This document shows positions 17,173 through 26,166 of a stretch of 64,000 nucleotides of DNA, in pieces. This stretch comes from CBDFNC01 sp965249895 (GTDB lineage Bacteria > Pseudomonadota > Gammaproteobacteria > Enterobacterales > CBDFNC01), in the NCBI GenBank assembly GCA_965249895.1, contig CBDFNC010000001.1, forward strand, positions 1,302,001 to 1,366,000, given 5' to 3'. The notes under the pieces were generated by a model. That model did no database searches. It saw only the letters and a list, made by a program, of their open reading frames with translations, and had not been told where the DNA came from. Within the stretch, counting starts at the first letter, position 1. Every line of letters begins with the position of its first letter. The position numbers and the translations under genes were made by a program.

Positions 17173-17934
17173 GTGGATTTAGCTACCCTAATAGGCTTGA
17201 TTGGGTCATTTGCCTTCATCTTTATGGCGATGGTGATGGGTGGTGACATTTCCATGTTTGTGGATGTTCCTTCCATCCTGATCGTGTTTGTCGGTTCTTT
17301 CTTCGTCGTACTGATGAAGTTTAATATGGGCCAGTTTCTGGGCGGATTTAAAATTATGATTAAGGCTTTTATGTTCAAGATTGAAAAGCCGGACGAATTG
17401 ATCAGCACTTCGGTGGAGATGGCCGATGCCGCACGTAAAGGGGGTTTTCTGGCGTTAGAAGAGGCAGAAATATCGAACAGCTTTATGCAGAAAGGCATAG
17501 ACATGTTGGTTGACGGCCATGATGCCGATGTTGTCAGAGGTACCTTAGAAAAAGATATCTTACTGACCGCAGAGCGCCATGAGATGGGTTCTGAATTCTG
17601 GAAACAGCTGGGTGATGTGGCTCCGGCCATGGGCATGATAGGAACCTTGATTGGTCTGGTGGCCATGTTGTCTAATATGGATGATCCGAAAGCTATCGGC
17701 CCGGCCATGGCCGTTGCCTTGCTTACCACTATGTATGGCGCTATTTTGGCGAACATGATAGCCATCCCCATTTCCGACAAATTAGCCCTGCGAGCGGGGG
17801 AGGAGAAGCTAAACCGGACCCTTATCATGGACGCTATACTTGGTATACAGGACGGTCAAAACCCGCGGGTCATCGAAGGTATGCTGAAAAACTACCTGGC
17901 CGAGTCCAAGCGAGCCGTCGATACAACAGACTAA
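17173..17934 (+). CDS. pomA: Flagellar stator protein PomA (MotA family, Na+ type)
   Basis: Four-helix inner-membrane stator subunit that turns the flagellum with PomB. The GTG start at 17173 follows GAGGAA. MDLATLIGLIGSFAFIF is the first helix; the conserved cytoplasmic loop lies between helices 2 and 3 (about 60-150); helices 3 and 4 contain GDVAPAMGMIGTLIGLV and GPAMAVALLTTMYGA. The length of 253 aa matches Vibrio PomA rather than E. coli MotA (295). It lies next to xseB-ispA-dxs, as in Vibrio. The Na+ assignment is by family resemblance. Confidence 0.94.
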   Translation: MDLATLIGLIGSFAFIFMAMVMGGDISMFVDVPSILIVFVGSFFVVLMKFNMGQFLGGFKIMIKAFMFKIEKPDELISTSVEMADAARKGGFLALEEAEISNSFMQKGIDMLVDGHDADVVRGTLEKDILLTAERHEMGSEFWKQLGDVAPAMGMIGTLIGLVAMLSNMDDPKAIGPAMAVALLTTMYGAILANMIAIPISDKLALRAGEEKLNRTLIMDAILGIQDGQNPRVIEGMLKNYLAESKRAVDTTD

Positions 17935-17943
17935 GGAGGGGTT

Positions 17944-18858
17944 ATGGAAGAGCCTTGCAAATGCCCTCCTCCTGGATTACCAGCATGGATGGGCACGTTT
18001 GCCGACTTAATGTCGCTATTAATGTGTTTCTTTATCCTGCTACTGGCGTTTTCTGAAATGGACGTGCTTAAGTTCAAGCAAATAGCAGGCTCGATGAAAT
18101 ACGCCTTTGGTGTTCAGAACCAGCTGGAGGTGAAAGATATACCCAAGGGCACCTCTGTCATCGCGCTGGAGTTTCGCCCCGGTCGTCCAGAGCCAACTCC
18201 CATCGAAACTATCATGCAGCAAACTATAGATATGACCCAGGCAAAACTGGATTTCCAAGATGGGGAAAGTGCCCGGGTAGGTGGAAAACAACAAGATAAG
18301 GGTAAAAAGCAAGGGGGGGCGTCACCACAGCGGTCCACTAAGCGTAAAGCTCAGGCAAGCCAGAGCGACAGTGCCCAGCAACATCAATTAGCGAAAAAAA
18401 TTGCCCAGCAGATGCAACAGCAAATTAAAGATGGCGCCATTGAGGTAGAGTCGCTGGGACAACAATTAATTATTCGGGTTCGGGAAAAAGGTGCATTTCC
18501 TTCTGGTTCCGCTTTTTTGCAGCCGAAATTTCGCCCGATTATCCAGGAAGTCGCGTCCATATTAAAAGACGTTCCCGGTGAGGTGACTGTTTCCGGCCAT
18601 ACGGATAATGAAAAAGTGCAATCAGAGTTGTACCGCTCCAATTGGGATCTGTCGTCACAACGTGCCGTGTCAGTGGCCCATGAAATGGTGAAAGTGAAAG
18701 GCTTTAACGATGCTCGCCTGGTGGTAGTAGGTTACGCGGATACTAAACCCCTAGTAAAAAATAACTCCAAACTAAACCGCAAGCGTAACCGCCGGGTGGA
18801 AATTTCCATCATGCAGGGTAAAGCCCAGGAGTCTGAGGAAATAAAAGTGACTCAATAA
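17944..18858 (+). CDS. pomB: Flagellar stator protein PomB (MotB family)
   Basis: Peptidoglycan-anchored stator partner of PomA. A short N-terminus precedes a single helix with the ion-binding Asp21 (GTFADLMSLLMCFFILLLAF). A linker rich in Gln, Lys and Ser (about 95-150) is followed by an OmpA-like peptidoglycan-binding domain (about 170-290: FPSGSAFLQPKFRPII, VSGHTDNE, NRRVEIS). 304 aa. It starts 9 bp after pomA with AGGAGG in the gap. Confidence 0.94.
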   Translation: MEEPCKCPPPGLPAWMGTFADLMSLLMCFFILLLAFSEMDVLKFKQIAGSMKYAFGVQNQLEVKDIPKGTSVIALEFRPGRPEPTPIETIMQQTIDMTQAKLDFQDGESARVGGKQQDKGKKQGGASPQRSTKRKAQASQSDSAQQHQLAKKIAQQMQQQIKDGAIEVESLGQQLIIRVREKGAFPSGSAFLQPKFRPIIQEVASILKDVPGEVTVSGHTDNEKVQSELYRSNWDLSSQRAVSVAHEMVKVKGFNDARLVVVGYADTKPLVKNNSKLNRKRNRRVEISIMQGKAQESEEIKVTQ

Positions 18859-18939
18859 TCAACATCTGACAAAGGTATGGGTCATTTGTCTCTTTTGAGG
18901 CGGTTATCTCATACCTTGTCAGTATCATCCGCTCAAGCT

Positions 18940-18968
18940 TTCAGTCTAAATGCCCTTTAGTGTATAAT
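18940..18968 (+). promoter_or_regulatory. Possible thiI promoter
   Basis: A perfect TATAAT (18963-18968) lies 17 bp after a poor -35 like TTCAGT, 100 bp before thiI. Confidence 0.4.
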
Positions 18969-19067
18969 TCGCCTCCAGTTATTTCCCTGTTCTGACCGCA
19001 CGTCAAATAACCTTGCGGTTTTGACAGCAGCTGTCTGTTTAAAGGCTCTATTTTAGTAGGACAAACC

Positions 19068-20522
19068 ATGAAGTTTATCGTTAAATTCTTCCCTGAAATC
19101 ATGATGAAAAGCAAATCAGTGCGTAAACGGTTTTGCAAAATGTTACAGGGCAATATTCGTAATGTACTCAGGCGTTATGACGAAGACGTAAAGGTAATAC
19201 TGGAGTGGGATCACCTGGTTATCAGAACGAAAAATGACGGTGAAAAGAACCGGGGGAAACTGATCGAGCTATTAAGCTCAACCCCTGGCATCGCTTTTTT
19301 CCTCGAAGTTCAGCAGCTGGAATTTGAAGATTTACACGATATCTATGAGCAAACCCAGCAGCTGATGGGCGATAAGCTGGCGGGCAAGACTTTCTGCGTA
19401 AGAGTTAAGCGTACGGGTAATCACGAGTTCACCTCTACGGAGGTGGAGCGTTATGTAGGTGGTGGCTTAAACCAGCATACCCAGGCGCTGGGCGTAAAGC
19501 TTAAGAACCCGGATATAACTGTGAAACTGGAAATTGACGGGGACAAGTTATACGTCATTAAACAGCGTCATCAAGGCCTGGGCGGATTCCCTATGGGAAC
19601 CCAGGAGAGCGTGTTGTCACTTATTTCCGGCGGTTACGATTCCGGTGTTTCCAGTTTTCAGATGATTAAACGCGGCTCCCGGGTGCACTACTGCTTCTTT
19701 AATTTAGGTGGCGCGGCCCATGAAATCGGGGTTAAACAGGTGGCTTATCATTTGTGGGACAGGTTTTCCGCTTCTCATCGGGTTAAGTTTATATCCGTTC
19801 CTTTTGAGCCAGTGGTAGCGGAAATCCTGGATAAAGTCGATGACTCGCAAATGGGCGTTATTCTTAAGCGGATGATGATGCGTGCAGCCGCCCAGGTAGC
19901 AGAACGACTTAATATCGAAGCTTTGGTAACAGGGGAAGCGTTGGGGCAGGTGTCGAGCCAAACGCTGCGAAACTTGTCTGTTATCGATAAAGTGACAGAT
20001 ACACTTATCTTGCGACCCCTGATTGCCATGGATAAGCAGGACATTATCGATACTTGTAAGGAGATAGGTACGGCGGAATATTCGGAAGTCATGCCGGAAT
20101 ATTGTGGTGTGATCTCCAAAAAACCGACGGTAAAAGCCGTAATGGAAAAAATTCAAGCCGAGGAAGCGAATTTCGATTTATCCCTTATCGATAAAGTAGT
20201 GGAAGAGGCTGGGTTTATTGATATTAAACAAATCGGTGAAGACACCGCGGCTCAGGTGAGCGAAGTGGAAACCGTGGCGGATTTTGCGGCCAATGAAGTG
20301 ATACTGGATATTCGCTCTGACGATGAAGAGGAGGCGAGCCCGCTGGAAATTGAAGGCATGAATGTTTCACATATGCCATTTTTCAAGTTGGCCACCCAGT
20401 TTGATACCCTGGATCCAAGTAAAACCTACTTGCTCTACTGCGACCGTGGGGTGATGAGCAAATTACAGGCTTTATATCTGACAGACGCGGGCTTTAAAAA
20501 TGTAAAGGTATACCGCCCTTAG
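19068..20522 (+). CDS. thiI: tRNA 4-thiouridine synthase / thiazole sulfurtransferase ThiI
   Basis: Transfers sulfur to U8 of tRNA and, in enterics, into thiamine thiazole. Domains: N-terminal ferredoxin-like and THUMP regions (about 1-165), PP-loop ATP pyrophosphatase with SGGYDSGVSS (about 187-196), and a C-terminal rhodanese domain (about 400-484) with the persulfide Cys458 in YCDRGVMS. The length of 484 aa is like E. coli (482). It is a single gene, with its terminator lying inside the end of the convergent yajL. Confidence 0.97.
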   Translation: MKFIVKFFPEIMMKSKSVRKRFCKMLQGNIRNVLRRYDEDVKVILEWDHLVIRTKNDGEKNRGKLIELLSSTPGIAFFLEVQQLEFEDLHDIYEQTQQLMGDKLAGKTFCVRVKRTGNHEFTSTEVERYVGGGLNQHTQALGVKLKNPDITVKLEIDGDKLYVIKQRHQGLGGFPMGTQESVLSLISGGYDSGVSSFQMIKRGSRVHYCFFNLGGAAHEIGVKQVAYHLWDRFSASHRVKFISVPFEPVVAEILDKVDDSQMGVILKRMMMRAAAQVAERLNIEALVTGEALGQVSSQTLRNLSVIDKVTDTLILRPLIAMDKQDIIDTCKEIGTAEYSEVMPEYCGVISKKPTVKAVMEKIQAEEANFDLSLIDKVVEEAGFIDIKQIGEDTAAQVSEVETVADFAANEVILDIRSDDEEEASPLEIEGMNVSHMPFFKLATQFDTLDPSKTYLLYCDRGVMSKLQALYLTDAGFKNVKVYRP

Positions 20523-20537
20523 GGTAATAAGTTTTTA

Positions 20538-21095
20538 TTAAAGAATAAGAGGAGCGGCGATATGAGCCGCTTTTTCTTTGCCTGCCAGATGTTCGACGAG
20601 TGTAAGGGCGAACTCTATGGCTGAGCCTGGTCCCTGGCTGGTGATTAGCTTGTTTGCTAAGTCTGTCACCACTCTTTCTGTGGATAAATTTTCCGGGTTA
20701 AGTTGGTGCTGAAAGGCCGGATGGCAGGTAAGACAGGCGTTCTCTACCAGTTGATGGTGCTGCAGTATAACGGCAGGGGCTGCACAGATAGCTGCCAGCC
20801 ACTTTTGCTCGGTTTGCTGGTATTTTAGTGCTGCTATTAATTGCGGTGTATCTCTAAGGTATTCTGCGCCGGATAATCCGCCCGGTAACACAAGCATATG
20901 GAAATCGGAAAGTTCCAACTCATTGAGTAGCTTATCTGCTATCAGCCTGACTCCCCTCGATGCCTTAACCTCTTTGCTGTCAGAACAGCTAGCCAGGGTC
21001 ACATCTATATCGGCGCGCCGCAATATATCGACAATAGCGACTGTTTCGATTTCTTCGCTACCTGGAGCGATGGCTACCAAGACCTTAATTTTCAT
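20538..21095 (-). CDS. yajL: DJ-1/PfpI family protein YajL
   Basis: Small cytoplasmic protein of the DJ-1 family, linked to oxidative stress and reported deglycase or chaperone activity. The nucleophile-elbow Cys104 sits in AAICAAPAVI and the conserved Glu15 in PGSEEIET. 185 aa, close to E. coli YajL (196). The ATG overlaps the end of panE by 11 bp, so panE-yajL are coupled, as in E. coli where the two are also neighbours. Confidence 0.92.
   Translation of the reverse strand: MKIKVLVAIAPGSEEIETVAIVDILRRADIDVTLASCSDSKEVKASRGVRLIADKLLNELELSDFHMLVLPGGLSGAEYLRDTPQLIAALKYQQTEQKWLAAICAAPAVILQHHQLVENACLTCHPAFQHQLNPENLSTERVVTDLANKLITSQGPGSAIEFALTLVEHLAGKEKAAHIAAPLIL
20553..20576 (+). terminator. Terminator of thiI, inside the yajL 3' end
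   Basis: The stem AGCGGC/GCCGCT (20553-20558, 20566-20571) with T5 after it. It lies within the last codons of yajL on the opposite strand. Confidence 0.7.
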
Positions 21096-21972
21096 AAGAT
21101 GCTTCCTGTTGTTTAATTATCTGATACAGCTTGTCGATGGATGGTGTGGAAAGCCCGGCAGTTTCCGCTATGTGCCGTACATAACCGCAAATATAGTCAA
21201 TTTCGGTTTTTCTCCGGTGGGTTATGTCGCGGTTCATGGACGAGTAGTTATTTGCCGTCAGCTTGATAATATTGTAAACCTTTTCAATCAGTTCATCATC
21301 TGAGAAGGTGAACCCCTGGCTTCGGGCGACTGCTGCTACTTCCTTACATATTGAGGTAATTTGTCGCCGGTATTTAATATTAGTTAGTTCGCCATTTCGG
21401 ACTCGGTAGATTGCGGTCAAGGGGTTGATGGCACAATTAACAGCCAGCTTTAGCCAAAGTTTTTGCGCTATGTTTGCAGACCATTGAGCCTGTCCCATTG
21501 CCAGGTTTAGTAGGGTAACAATTTCTTTGTGAGTGTGTCTGTGACCACCAATCCAGGTTTCTCCGAGACCGGTATGGGAAACATTCAGGTGAGTGTTAAG
21601 CAGAGCGCCGTTTGCCGTGGTTGCCAATAAAACGGGGTTGTTTGGTAAGCGTTTTTTTACCTCACCCAAGGTGCCCATACCGTTGTGCAGCAATAATATA
21701 GTGCTATTCGGGTGTATATGGTAACGCTGAGTTTCTATGGCTTCGACAACTTGCCAGGCTTTTAAGGTTACCAAAATGACCGAGGGAGTGGTTTCTATTC
21801 GAGTGCTGAACTCGCTGATTAATTCACTCGTCTCACCCCTGGGGTTGGTGTAAAACAGTGGCCCTGTGGGTTTACCTGGCCTGAGGACCAGGCGTACGGG
21901 CTGCCCATTTTGTATTAACCTGGCGGCAAACAGGCAGCCGACGGCCCCTGCTCCCAATATTTGCCATTTCAT
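21085..21972 (-). CDS. panE: 2-dehydropantoate 2-reductase
   Basis: NADPH-dependent ketopantoate reductase of pantothenate/CoA synthesis. The Rossmann motif GAGAVGCLFAARL follows directly after MKWQIL. Conserved GMGTLGEV-type and KLAVNCAINPLTAI segments are present; 295 aa. The ATG at 21972 overlaps the stop of the VanZ-like gene as ATGA, which decides the start; an upstream in-frame codon at 22014 would add 14 atypical residues. Confidence 0.93.
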   Translation of the reverse strand: MKWQILGAGAVGCLFAARLIQNGQPVRLVLRPGKPTGPLFYTNPRGETSELISEFSTRIETTPSVILVTLKAWQVVEAIETQRYHIHPNSTILLLHNGMGTLGEVKKRLPNNPVLLATTANGALLNTHLNVSHTGLGETWIGGHRHTHKEIVTLLNLAMGQAQWSANIAQKLWLKLAVNCAINPLTAIYRVRNGELTNIKYRRQITSICKEVAAVARSQGFTFSDDELIEKVYNIIKLTANNYSSMNRDITHRRKTEIDYICGYVRHIAETAGLSTPSIDKLYQIIKQQEASYEN

Positions 21973-22313
21973 CGAGACGTACCTATTTTGGCTAGGTGTC
22001 TCAACAGCAACCAAGCGAGTAATATACCAGCCATATCGGCGATGATATCGGCAATGTCAGCCTGTCTGTTGGGTAAAAAATGTTGTACGAATTCGATAAA
22101 GCAGGCGTAAAAGGTCAGGCCACAAAACAGTGGGATCAGCCTTGAGGGAAACGCGCGATGCCCCAACCAGGTGAGAAAAGCAAAAGCGATAAGGTGTTTG
22201 ACCTTATCGGAATTTGAAAAACTAGGCAGGCCATCTGAAGGAGAAAACGCCAAAACACAAATACCTATCAGGCTGATGATAAACGTTAACCTGGCTGTTT
22301 TTACAGTGAACAA
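21969..22313 (-). CDS. VanZ-like small membrane protein
   Basis: 114 aa with four hydrophobic stretches (about 8-25, 44-58, 62-80, 92-110) and the VanZ-family pattern KVKHLIAFAFLTWLG, then FIEFVQHFLPNRQADIADI. VanZ relatives in Gram-negatives have no settled role; teicoplanin resistance should not be assumed. It is first in a coupled trio with panE and yajL (ATGA overlap). Confidence 0.8.
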   Translation of the reverse strand: MFTVKTARLTFIISLIGICVLAFSPSDGLPSFSNSDKVKHLIAFAFLTWLGHRAFPSRLIPLFCGLTFYACFIEFVQHFLPNRQADIADIIADMAGILLAWLLLRHLAKIGTSR

Positions 22314-22438
22314 TTCTCTTCTCCTCTAAATATAAACAGGGAATTATATGTTAACGGTTGGAAAATAGCTGCTTCGGCTGATCCAAGCTGCTATTTCTGC
22401 TAAATTGGCGTTATTAAAAATTAGTCAGGGGTAACGTT

Positions 22439-22921
22439 ATGCCTTCTTTTGATATTGTTTCCGAAATGGACTCGGTGGAACTTAAAAATGCAGTGGATAA
22501 TTCAGAGCGTGAATTGAGCACTCGCTTCGACTTTCGAGGTGTTGAAGCAAGCTTTGAGCTTAAAGATGAAACTGTAAAAATTTCAGCCGAAGCCGATTTT
22601 CAGCTAAACCAAATGGTGGATATTTTACGCAGTAATCTGGCCAAGCGTAATGTGGACGCCAGAGCCATGGACGTAGGCGATGCCGTGCATTCCGGTAAGA
22701 CGTTTACCAAGACGGCGACATTTAAGCAGGGTATCGATAGTCTTACGGCCAAGAAATTGGTGAAAGCCATTAAAGACGGCAAACTAAAGGTCCAGGTTGC
22801 AATACAAGGAGAGCAGGTAAGAGTCACGGGTAAAAAGCGTGATGACTTGCAAGGTGTGATGGCGCTGGTACGTGAAACAGACCTGGGTCAGCCTTTTCAG
22901 TTTAACAACTTCCGCGATTAA
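22439..22921 (+). CDS. yajQ: YajQ family nucleotide-binding protein
   Basis: 160-aa cytoplasmic protein with two ferredoxin-like folds. MPSFDIVSEMD opens the protein and STRFDFRGVEASFELK and GKKRDDLQGVMALVR are diagnostic. Relatives bind nucleotides, and in some pathogens cyclic di-GMP; E. coli YajQ binds tRNA and GTP. It is monocistronic, with convergent ampG beyond a hairpin. Confidence 0.95.
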   Translation: MPSFDIVSEMDSVELKNAVDNSERELSTRFDFRGVEASFELKDETVKISAEADFQLNQMVDILRSNLAKRNVDARAMDVGDAVHSGKTFTKTATFKQGIDSLTAKKLVKAIKDGKLKVQVAIQGEQVRVTGKKRDDLQGVMALVRETDLGQPFQFNNFRD

Positions 22922-22937
22922 ATACAGGCTAAGCGGT

Positions 22938-22964
22938 ATGCCCTCTTGTTTGGCGAGAGGGCAT
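22938..22964. terminator. Bidirectional hairpin between yajQ and ampG
   Basis: A perfect 9-bp stem (22938-22946 with 22956-22964) and 9-nt loop between two convergent genes. T-runs on both sides are poor. Confidence 0.5.
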
Positions 22965-22971
22965 TATACAG

Positions 22972-24381
22972 CTAACCTTGTTGTTCACATGGGGCGACTG
23001 CAGATTCAGTTTGCGGGGTATCTTCATGTATTACGTATTTACCTATCAGCATGATCAAGGCTAATACCGGAATGCCTATGGCTGCGGTGGAAATAAAGAA
23101 TTCCACATAACCAAAGTTATCCACGTAGACACCGCTAAAGCCGGCGACAAACTTGGGTAGTAGTAGCATAATCGAGCTGAACAGGGCGTATTGGGTGGCA
23201 GAAAACGCGACGTTGGTCAGGCTGGATAAATAGGTGATAAAAGCCGCCGTAGCTATACCTGCACTGAGATTATCCAAGGAGATCACCAGGGTTAGGATTT
23301 GCAAATCCTTCCCGGAAATAGCGAGATAAGCAAACATCAGATTGGTAGCGGCAGACAATAGGGCGCCTAAGAAAAGGATCTTCATGGTACCGTACCGATT
23401 CAGCAGTAACCCCCCTACGCCGGCACCCACCAGTGTCATGATAATACCAAACACCTTAGATATAGCGGCCACCTCGCCTTTGGTGTATCCCATATCCACA
23501 TAAAATGCGTTAGCCATAATCCCCATTACAATATCGGAGATACGGTAGCTGGCTACCAGGGCGAGAATGAGTAAAGCATGCCATTTGTAACGATGGAAAA
23601 AGTCAGTAAAGGGTTCTATTAATGCGATATAGACCCAGGCAGAGAATTTAACCAGAGGTTTTGCTAAGCCTCTTTGTGCCAGTTTAGCGTTCAGTTGTTG
23701 TTGTTTCTGGTTCGTTTTTTGCTGATCTACCTCTGGTTCATGGCAGATAAAGCAAGTGATCACACCAATTAACATCAGCGCCATCATGGACAAATAGGCG
23801 ATACTCCATGCCTGCAGATCATAGGCTTCGGACTCGGAAGCAAAGGCGGCTATGGTTAGGGCGCCTGCGCCGGCTACTATCATTGCCAGGCGGTAACCTG
23901 TCATATATGAAGCAGCCATTGCCGCTTGTAAGCGCTCGGAGGCGATTTCGATGCGAAATGCATCGATAACAATATCCTGGGTGGCGGAGGCGAATGCTAC
24001 CAATACCGCAAAGGCAATCATCTGTGCCAGGTTAACCTCGGGGTCGCTCATTGCCATGCCGGCCAGAGCCAGCATGATCACGACTTGGGACAACAGCATC
24101 CAACTGCGTCGTCTGCCTAACCAATTAGATAAAATGGGTAGGGATAACCTGTCCACCAGGGGCGACCAGATCCACTTAATTCCGTAAAGTAAACCTATCC
24201 AGCTGGCAAACCCTATGGTGGCCCGGCTGACACCCGCTTCACGTAACCAAAATGACAGGGTGGAAAAGACCAATATAATGGGCAAGCCGGAGGAAAACCC
24301 GAGAAAGAAAAGAATGGCGACCCGTTTTTCCAAATAGACTTTAGCCGACTCTAGCCAGCTTTGTGACGTTGAAGTGTTAAT
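22972..24381 (-). CDS. ampG: AmpG family muropeptide permease (MFS), probably starting at ATT
   Basis: Inner-membrane importer of anhydro-muropeptides for cell-wall recycling. About 12 hydrophobic segments; diagnostic LFFLGFSSGLPIILVFSTL, GLLYGIKWIWSPLVDR and LGRRRSW. The first conventional start in frame is TTG at 24333 (453 aa), but family-like sequence (SWLESAKVYLEKRV) continues upstream of it. Before that, an ATT codon (24381-24379) sits 7 bases after a good AAGGA, giving M-NTSTSQSWLES and 469 aa. Either an AUU start is used or a point mutation removed ATG. It is followed downstream in E. coli-like fashion by ppiA- and yajG-type genes on the same strand upstream of it. Confidence 0.88.
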   Translation of the reverse strand: MNTSTSQSWLESAKVYLEKRVAILFFLGFSSGLPIILVFSTLSFWLREAGVSRATIGFASWIGLLYGIKWIWSPLVDRLSLPILSNWLGRRRSWMLLSQVVIMLALAGMAMSDPEVNLAQMIAFAVLVAFASATQDIVIDAFRIEIASERLQAAMAASYMTGYRLAMIVAGAGALTIAAFASESEAYDLQAWSIAYLSMMALMLIGVITCFICHEPEVDQQKTNQKQQQLNAKLAQRGLAKPLVKFSAWVYIALIEPFTDFFHRYKWHALLILALVASYRISDIVMGIMANAFYVDMGYTKGEVAAISKVFGIIMTLVGAGVGGLLLNRYGTMKILFLGALLSAATNLMFAYLAISGKDLQILTLVISLDNLSAGIATAAFITYLSSLTNVAFSATQYALFSSIMLLLPKFVAGFSGVYVDNFGYVEFFISTAAIGIPVLALIMLIGKYVIHEDTPQTESAVAPCEQQG

Positions 24382-24491
24382 CGTGTCGTCCTTGAAAATA
24401 GAAGTAAGGTCTTATTGTGATGTGGCATTGTTGCAAAATCAAGGGGGCGGAATTGCATCCAATTACCACGAAGAGCACTGAGTAGAAATCA

Positions 24492-24507
24492 CACTGCCTT
24501 CGCAGTG
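24492..24507 (-). terminator. Small hairpin after the hypothetical gene
   Basis: CACTGC/GCAGTG stem (24492-24497, 24502-24507) with a 4-nt loop, GAAG on the minus strand. Only a weak T-rich tail follows. Confidence 0.35.
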
Positions 24508-24525
24508 GATATATTTAGTGGTTCA

Positions 24526-24849
24526 CTAAGGGCGTACGCCTGTACAAAAGGGAGGTAGCTTGGCTTCTCCGCCAAGGAATTGGCTACAGTGGATAAGCTG
24601 GTCTCGTAGAAATTCATTGCCTAACAGCTGTTGTTCCGGCCAGGTTTTAAGTTCGCAAAACAGGTGCCAGAATACCCGCTCTCTTTCACCACTGAGCCCT
24701 TCGGGGCAAACGTCCAACTCGGACCACTCTTCCAGGGTTTCCCATAAATACCCCTCCAACTCCTTGTGAGCAAGCTGCTGGCCAAGAAATGCATTGACAT
24801 AGGCCGCCAATTGCGGCCCTTTGGTATTGATAAAGTGCGTTGCTGACAT
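24526..24849 (-). CDS. Hypothetical protein, 107 aa
   Basis: No family recognised. It starts at an ATG 4 bases after GGGAGG. The product is acidic, soluble and Trp/Leu-rich (EGYLWETLEEWSELDV, FWHLFCELKTWPEQQLLG), with no signal peptide or membrane segment; three Cys are present (48, 65 and 88 approximately). It lies between ampG and the periplasmic cyclophilin on the same strand. The good ribosome site and compact layout suggest a real gene. Confidence 0.7.
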   Translation of the reverse strand: MSATHFINTKGPQLAAYVNAFLGQQLAHKELEGYLWETLEEWSELDVCPEGLSGERERVFWHLFCELKTWPEQQLLGNEFLRDQLIHCSQFLGGEAKLPPFCTGVRP

Positions 24850-24906
24850 AGCGCCTCCCAGAGTCAGTAGACAGTAAATCTATTCTAGCTGCTCCTTCGA
24901 GACTCC

Positions 24907-25467
24907 TTAGTTTATTATTGTGACCTGCTTCAAAATTACGGGGGTTGTGGGAACGTTCTTGCGGCCAAACTCCCGATTAAATCCCGTCTCGGTTGTAGCG
25001 ATTTTATCAACAATATCCATACCCTTGATAACCTTTCCAAACACAGCATAACCTGCGCCCATAGAGCCTGGATTTAGGTTGGCGTTGTCGCCGTGGTTGA
25101 TAAAAAATTGGCGTGTAGCGGAATCCGGAGCATTAGTTCGCGCCATGGCAATGGTGCCCCTGTCGTTGGACAAGCCATTGGCCGCTTCATTTTTAATCGG
25201 CGCCTTGGTGGCCAGCTTTTTGTAATCGGTGTCAAAACCGCCTCCTTGGACCATAAAGCCACGGATAACGCGGTGGAACAAACTGTCCTTAAAACCGTCT
25301 GTTTTCACATAATCCAAAAAGTTAGCCACGGTTGTTGGCGCTTTATCCTGGTACAATTCCAGGACAATAACACCTTCTGAGGTATCCATTTCTATTTTTG
25401 GGTTGGCTGCATACGCATTACCTGCGAACAGGACCAACAAGGCGAATAAGGCGAATATCTTTTTCAT
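24907..25467 (-). CDS. ppiA: Periplasmic peptidyl-prolyl cis-trans isomerase (cyclophilin)
   Basis: Catalyses proline isomerisation during folding of exported proteins. A signal peptide (MKKIFALFALLVLFAGNAYA) is followed by the cyclophilin fold: FHRVIRGFMVQGGGF with the catalytic Arg, GTIAMARTNAPDSATRQFFI, and AVFGKVIKGMDIVD. 186 aa, close to E. coli PpiA (190). It follows the yajG-like gene by 8 bp. Confidence 0.93.
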   Translation of the reverse strand: MKKIFALFALLVLFAGNAYAANPKIEMDTSEGVIVLELYQDKAPTTVANFLDYVKTDGFKDSLFHRVIRGFMVQGGGFDTDYKKLATKAPIKNEAANGLSNDRGTIAMARTNAPDSATRQFFINHGDNANLNPGSMGAGYAVFGKVIKGMDIVDKIATTETGFNREFGRKNVPTTPVILKQVTIIN

Positions 25468-25475
25468 TATTTTTC

Positions 25476-26039
25476 CTAGTTATTTAAGTAAGTTTGAATT
25501 TGCGGGTCGGTAATTATCTCGGTAAGCAGGGTGTTTAGCTGTTCTTCGAGATCCTGCTCTATTTCTTCCAGGCTTGGGCTGAATGCTCCTTCCCAGCTCG
25601 AGTGTGATTTATACAGTTTGGCCAGTTGGCGGTCCTGATTTTTGACAATGACCTTAAGTCGGATACTGGAGTCGGCCTGGTATTTTACTCTGGATTGAGT
25701 TACCGATGTTCTCAGGGTAAGTATGTCCAGCCTGAATTGCTTGTCTGAGCTATCAACTAACTCAAGCCCTTGCTGTTGCAGCTTTGTTTTCAGGTTTTCA
25801 GCTGTGATCAGGCGTAGATTTTGGTCGTTGTTAATCAGTCCGGCCGCTTTGTCCTTATTTTTAAAGCTCACCAAGTAATTGGCTGTGCGCAGATCCTGGC
25901 TGGTAAATTGTACTCGAGGCTTGTCGTGGTAATAAGCGGCGACCTGGCTGGTGTCCAGATCTAAGCTAAGGGTTTTGGTATAATTGGAGGCACAGGCTGA
26001 TAACAAAGCTGCACATACCAAAACTAGTACTGGTTTCAT
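25476..26039 (-). CDS. yajG: YajG family lipoprotein
   Basis: 187-aa predicted outer-membrane lipoprotein of unknown function. The lipobox LLSAC places the lipidated Cys at 16. The rest has the YajG layout with repeated VQFTSQDLRT and IRLKVIVKNQDR segments. E. coli has bolA-yajG-ampG in one block; here the same genes are close together (bolA at 26827 and ampG at 24381) with two or three others between them, supporting the call. Confidence 0.82.
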   Translation of the reverse strand: MKPVLVLVCAALLSACASNYTKTLSLDLDTSQVAAYYHDKPRVQFTSQDLRTANYLVSFKNKDKAAGLINNDQNLRLITAENLKTKLQQQGLELVDSSDKQFRLDILTLRTSVTQSRVKYQADSSIRLKVIVKNQDRQLAKLYKSHSSWEGAFSPSLEEIEQDLEEQLNTLLTEIITDPQIQTYLNN

Positions 26040-26166
26040 ATTTATCTCTCTCCTGTCTTAACGCCGTTGATAATAACGAATTTTATATAAGATGCCATCA
26101 TCAGCATGTTAGCGAACATACACATAGTGTGCCGAATTTCATTTCTGTAGAATAGGGCTGCTCTGG

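Noticed and set aside
17151..17828. 225-codon open frame on the minus strand over pomA
   Set aside because: It lies wholly opposite a certain gene and has no family-like sequence or ribosome site; a shadow frame.
24427..24525. Possible small gene between ampG and the hypothetical gene
   Set aside because: No open frame with a ribosome site; only a short hairpin is visible.
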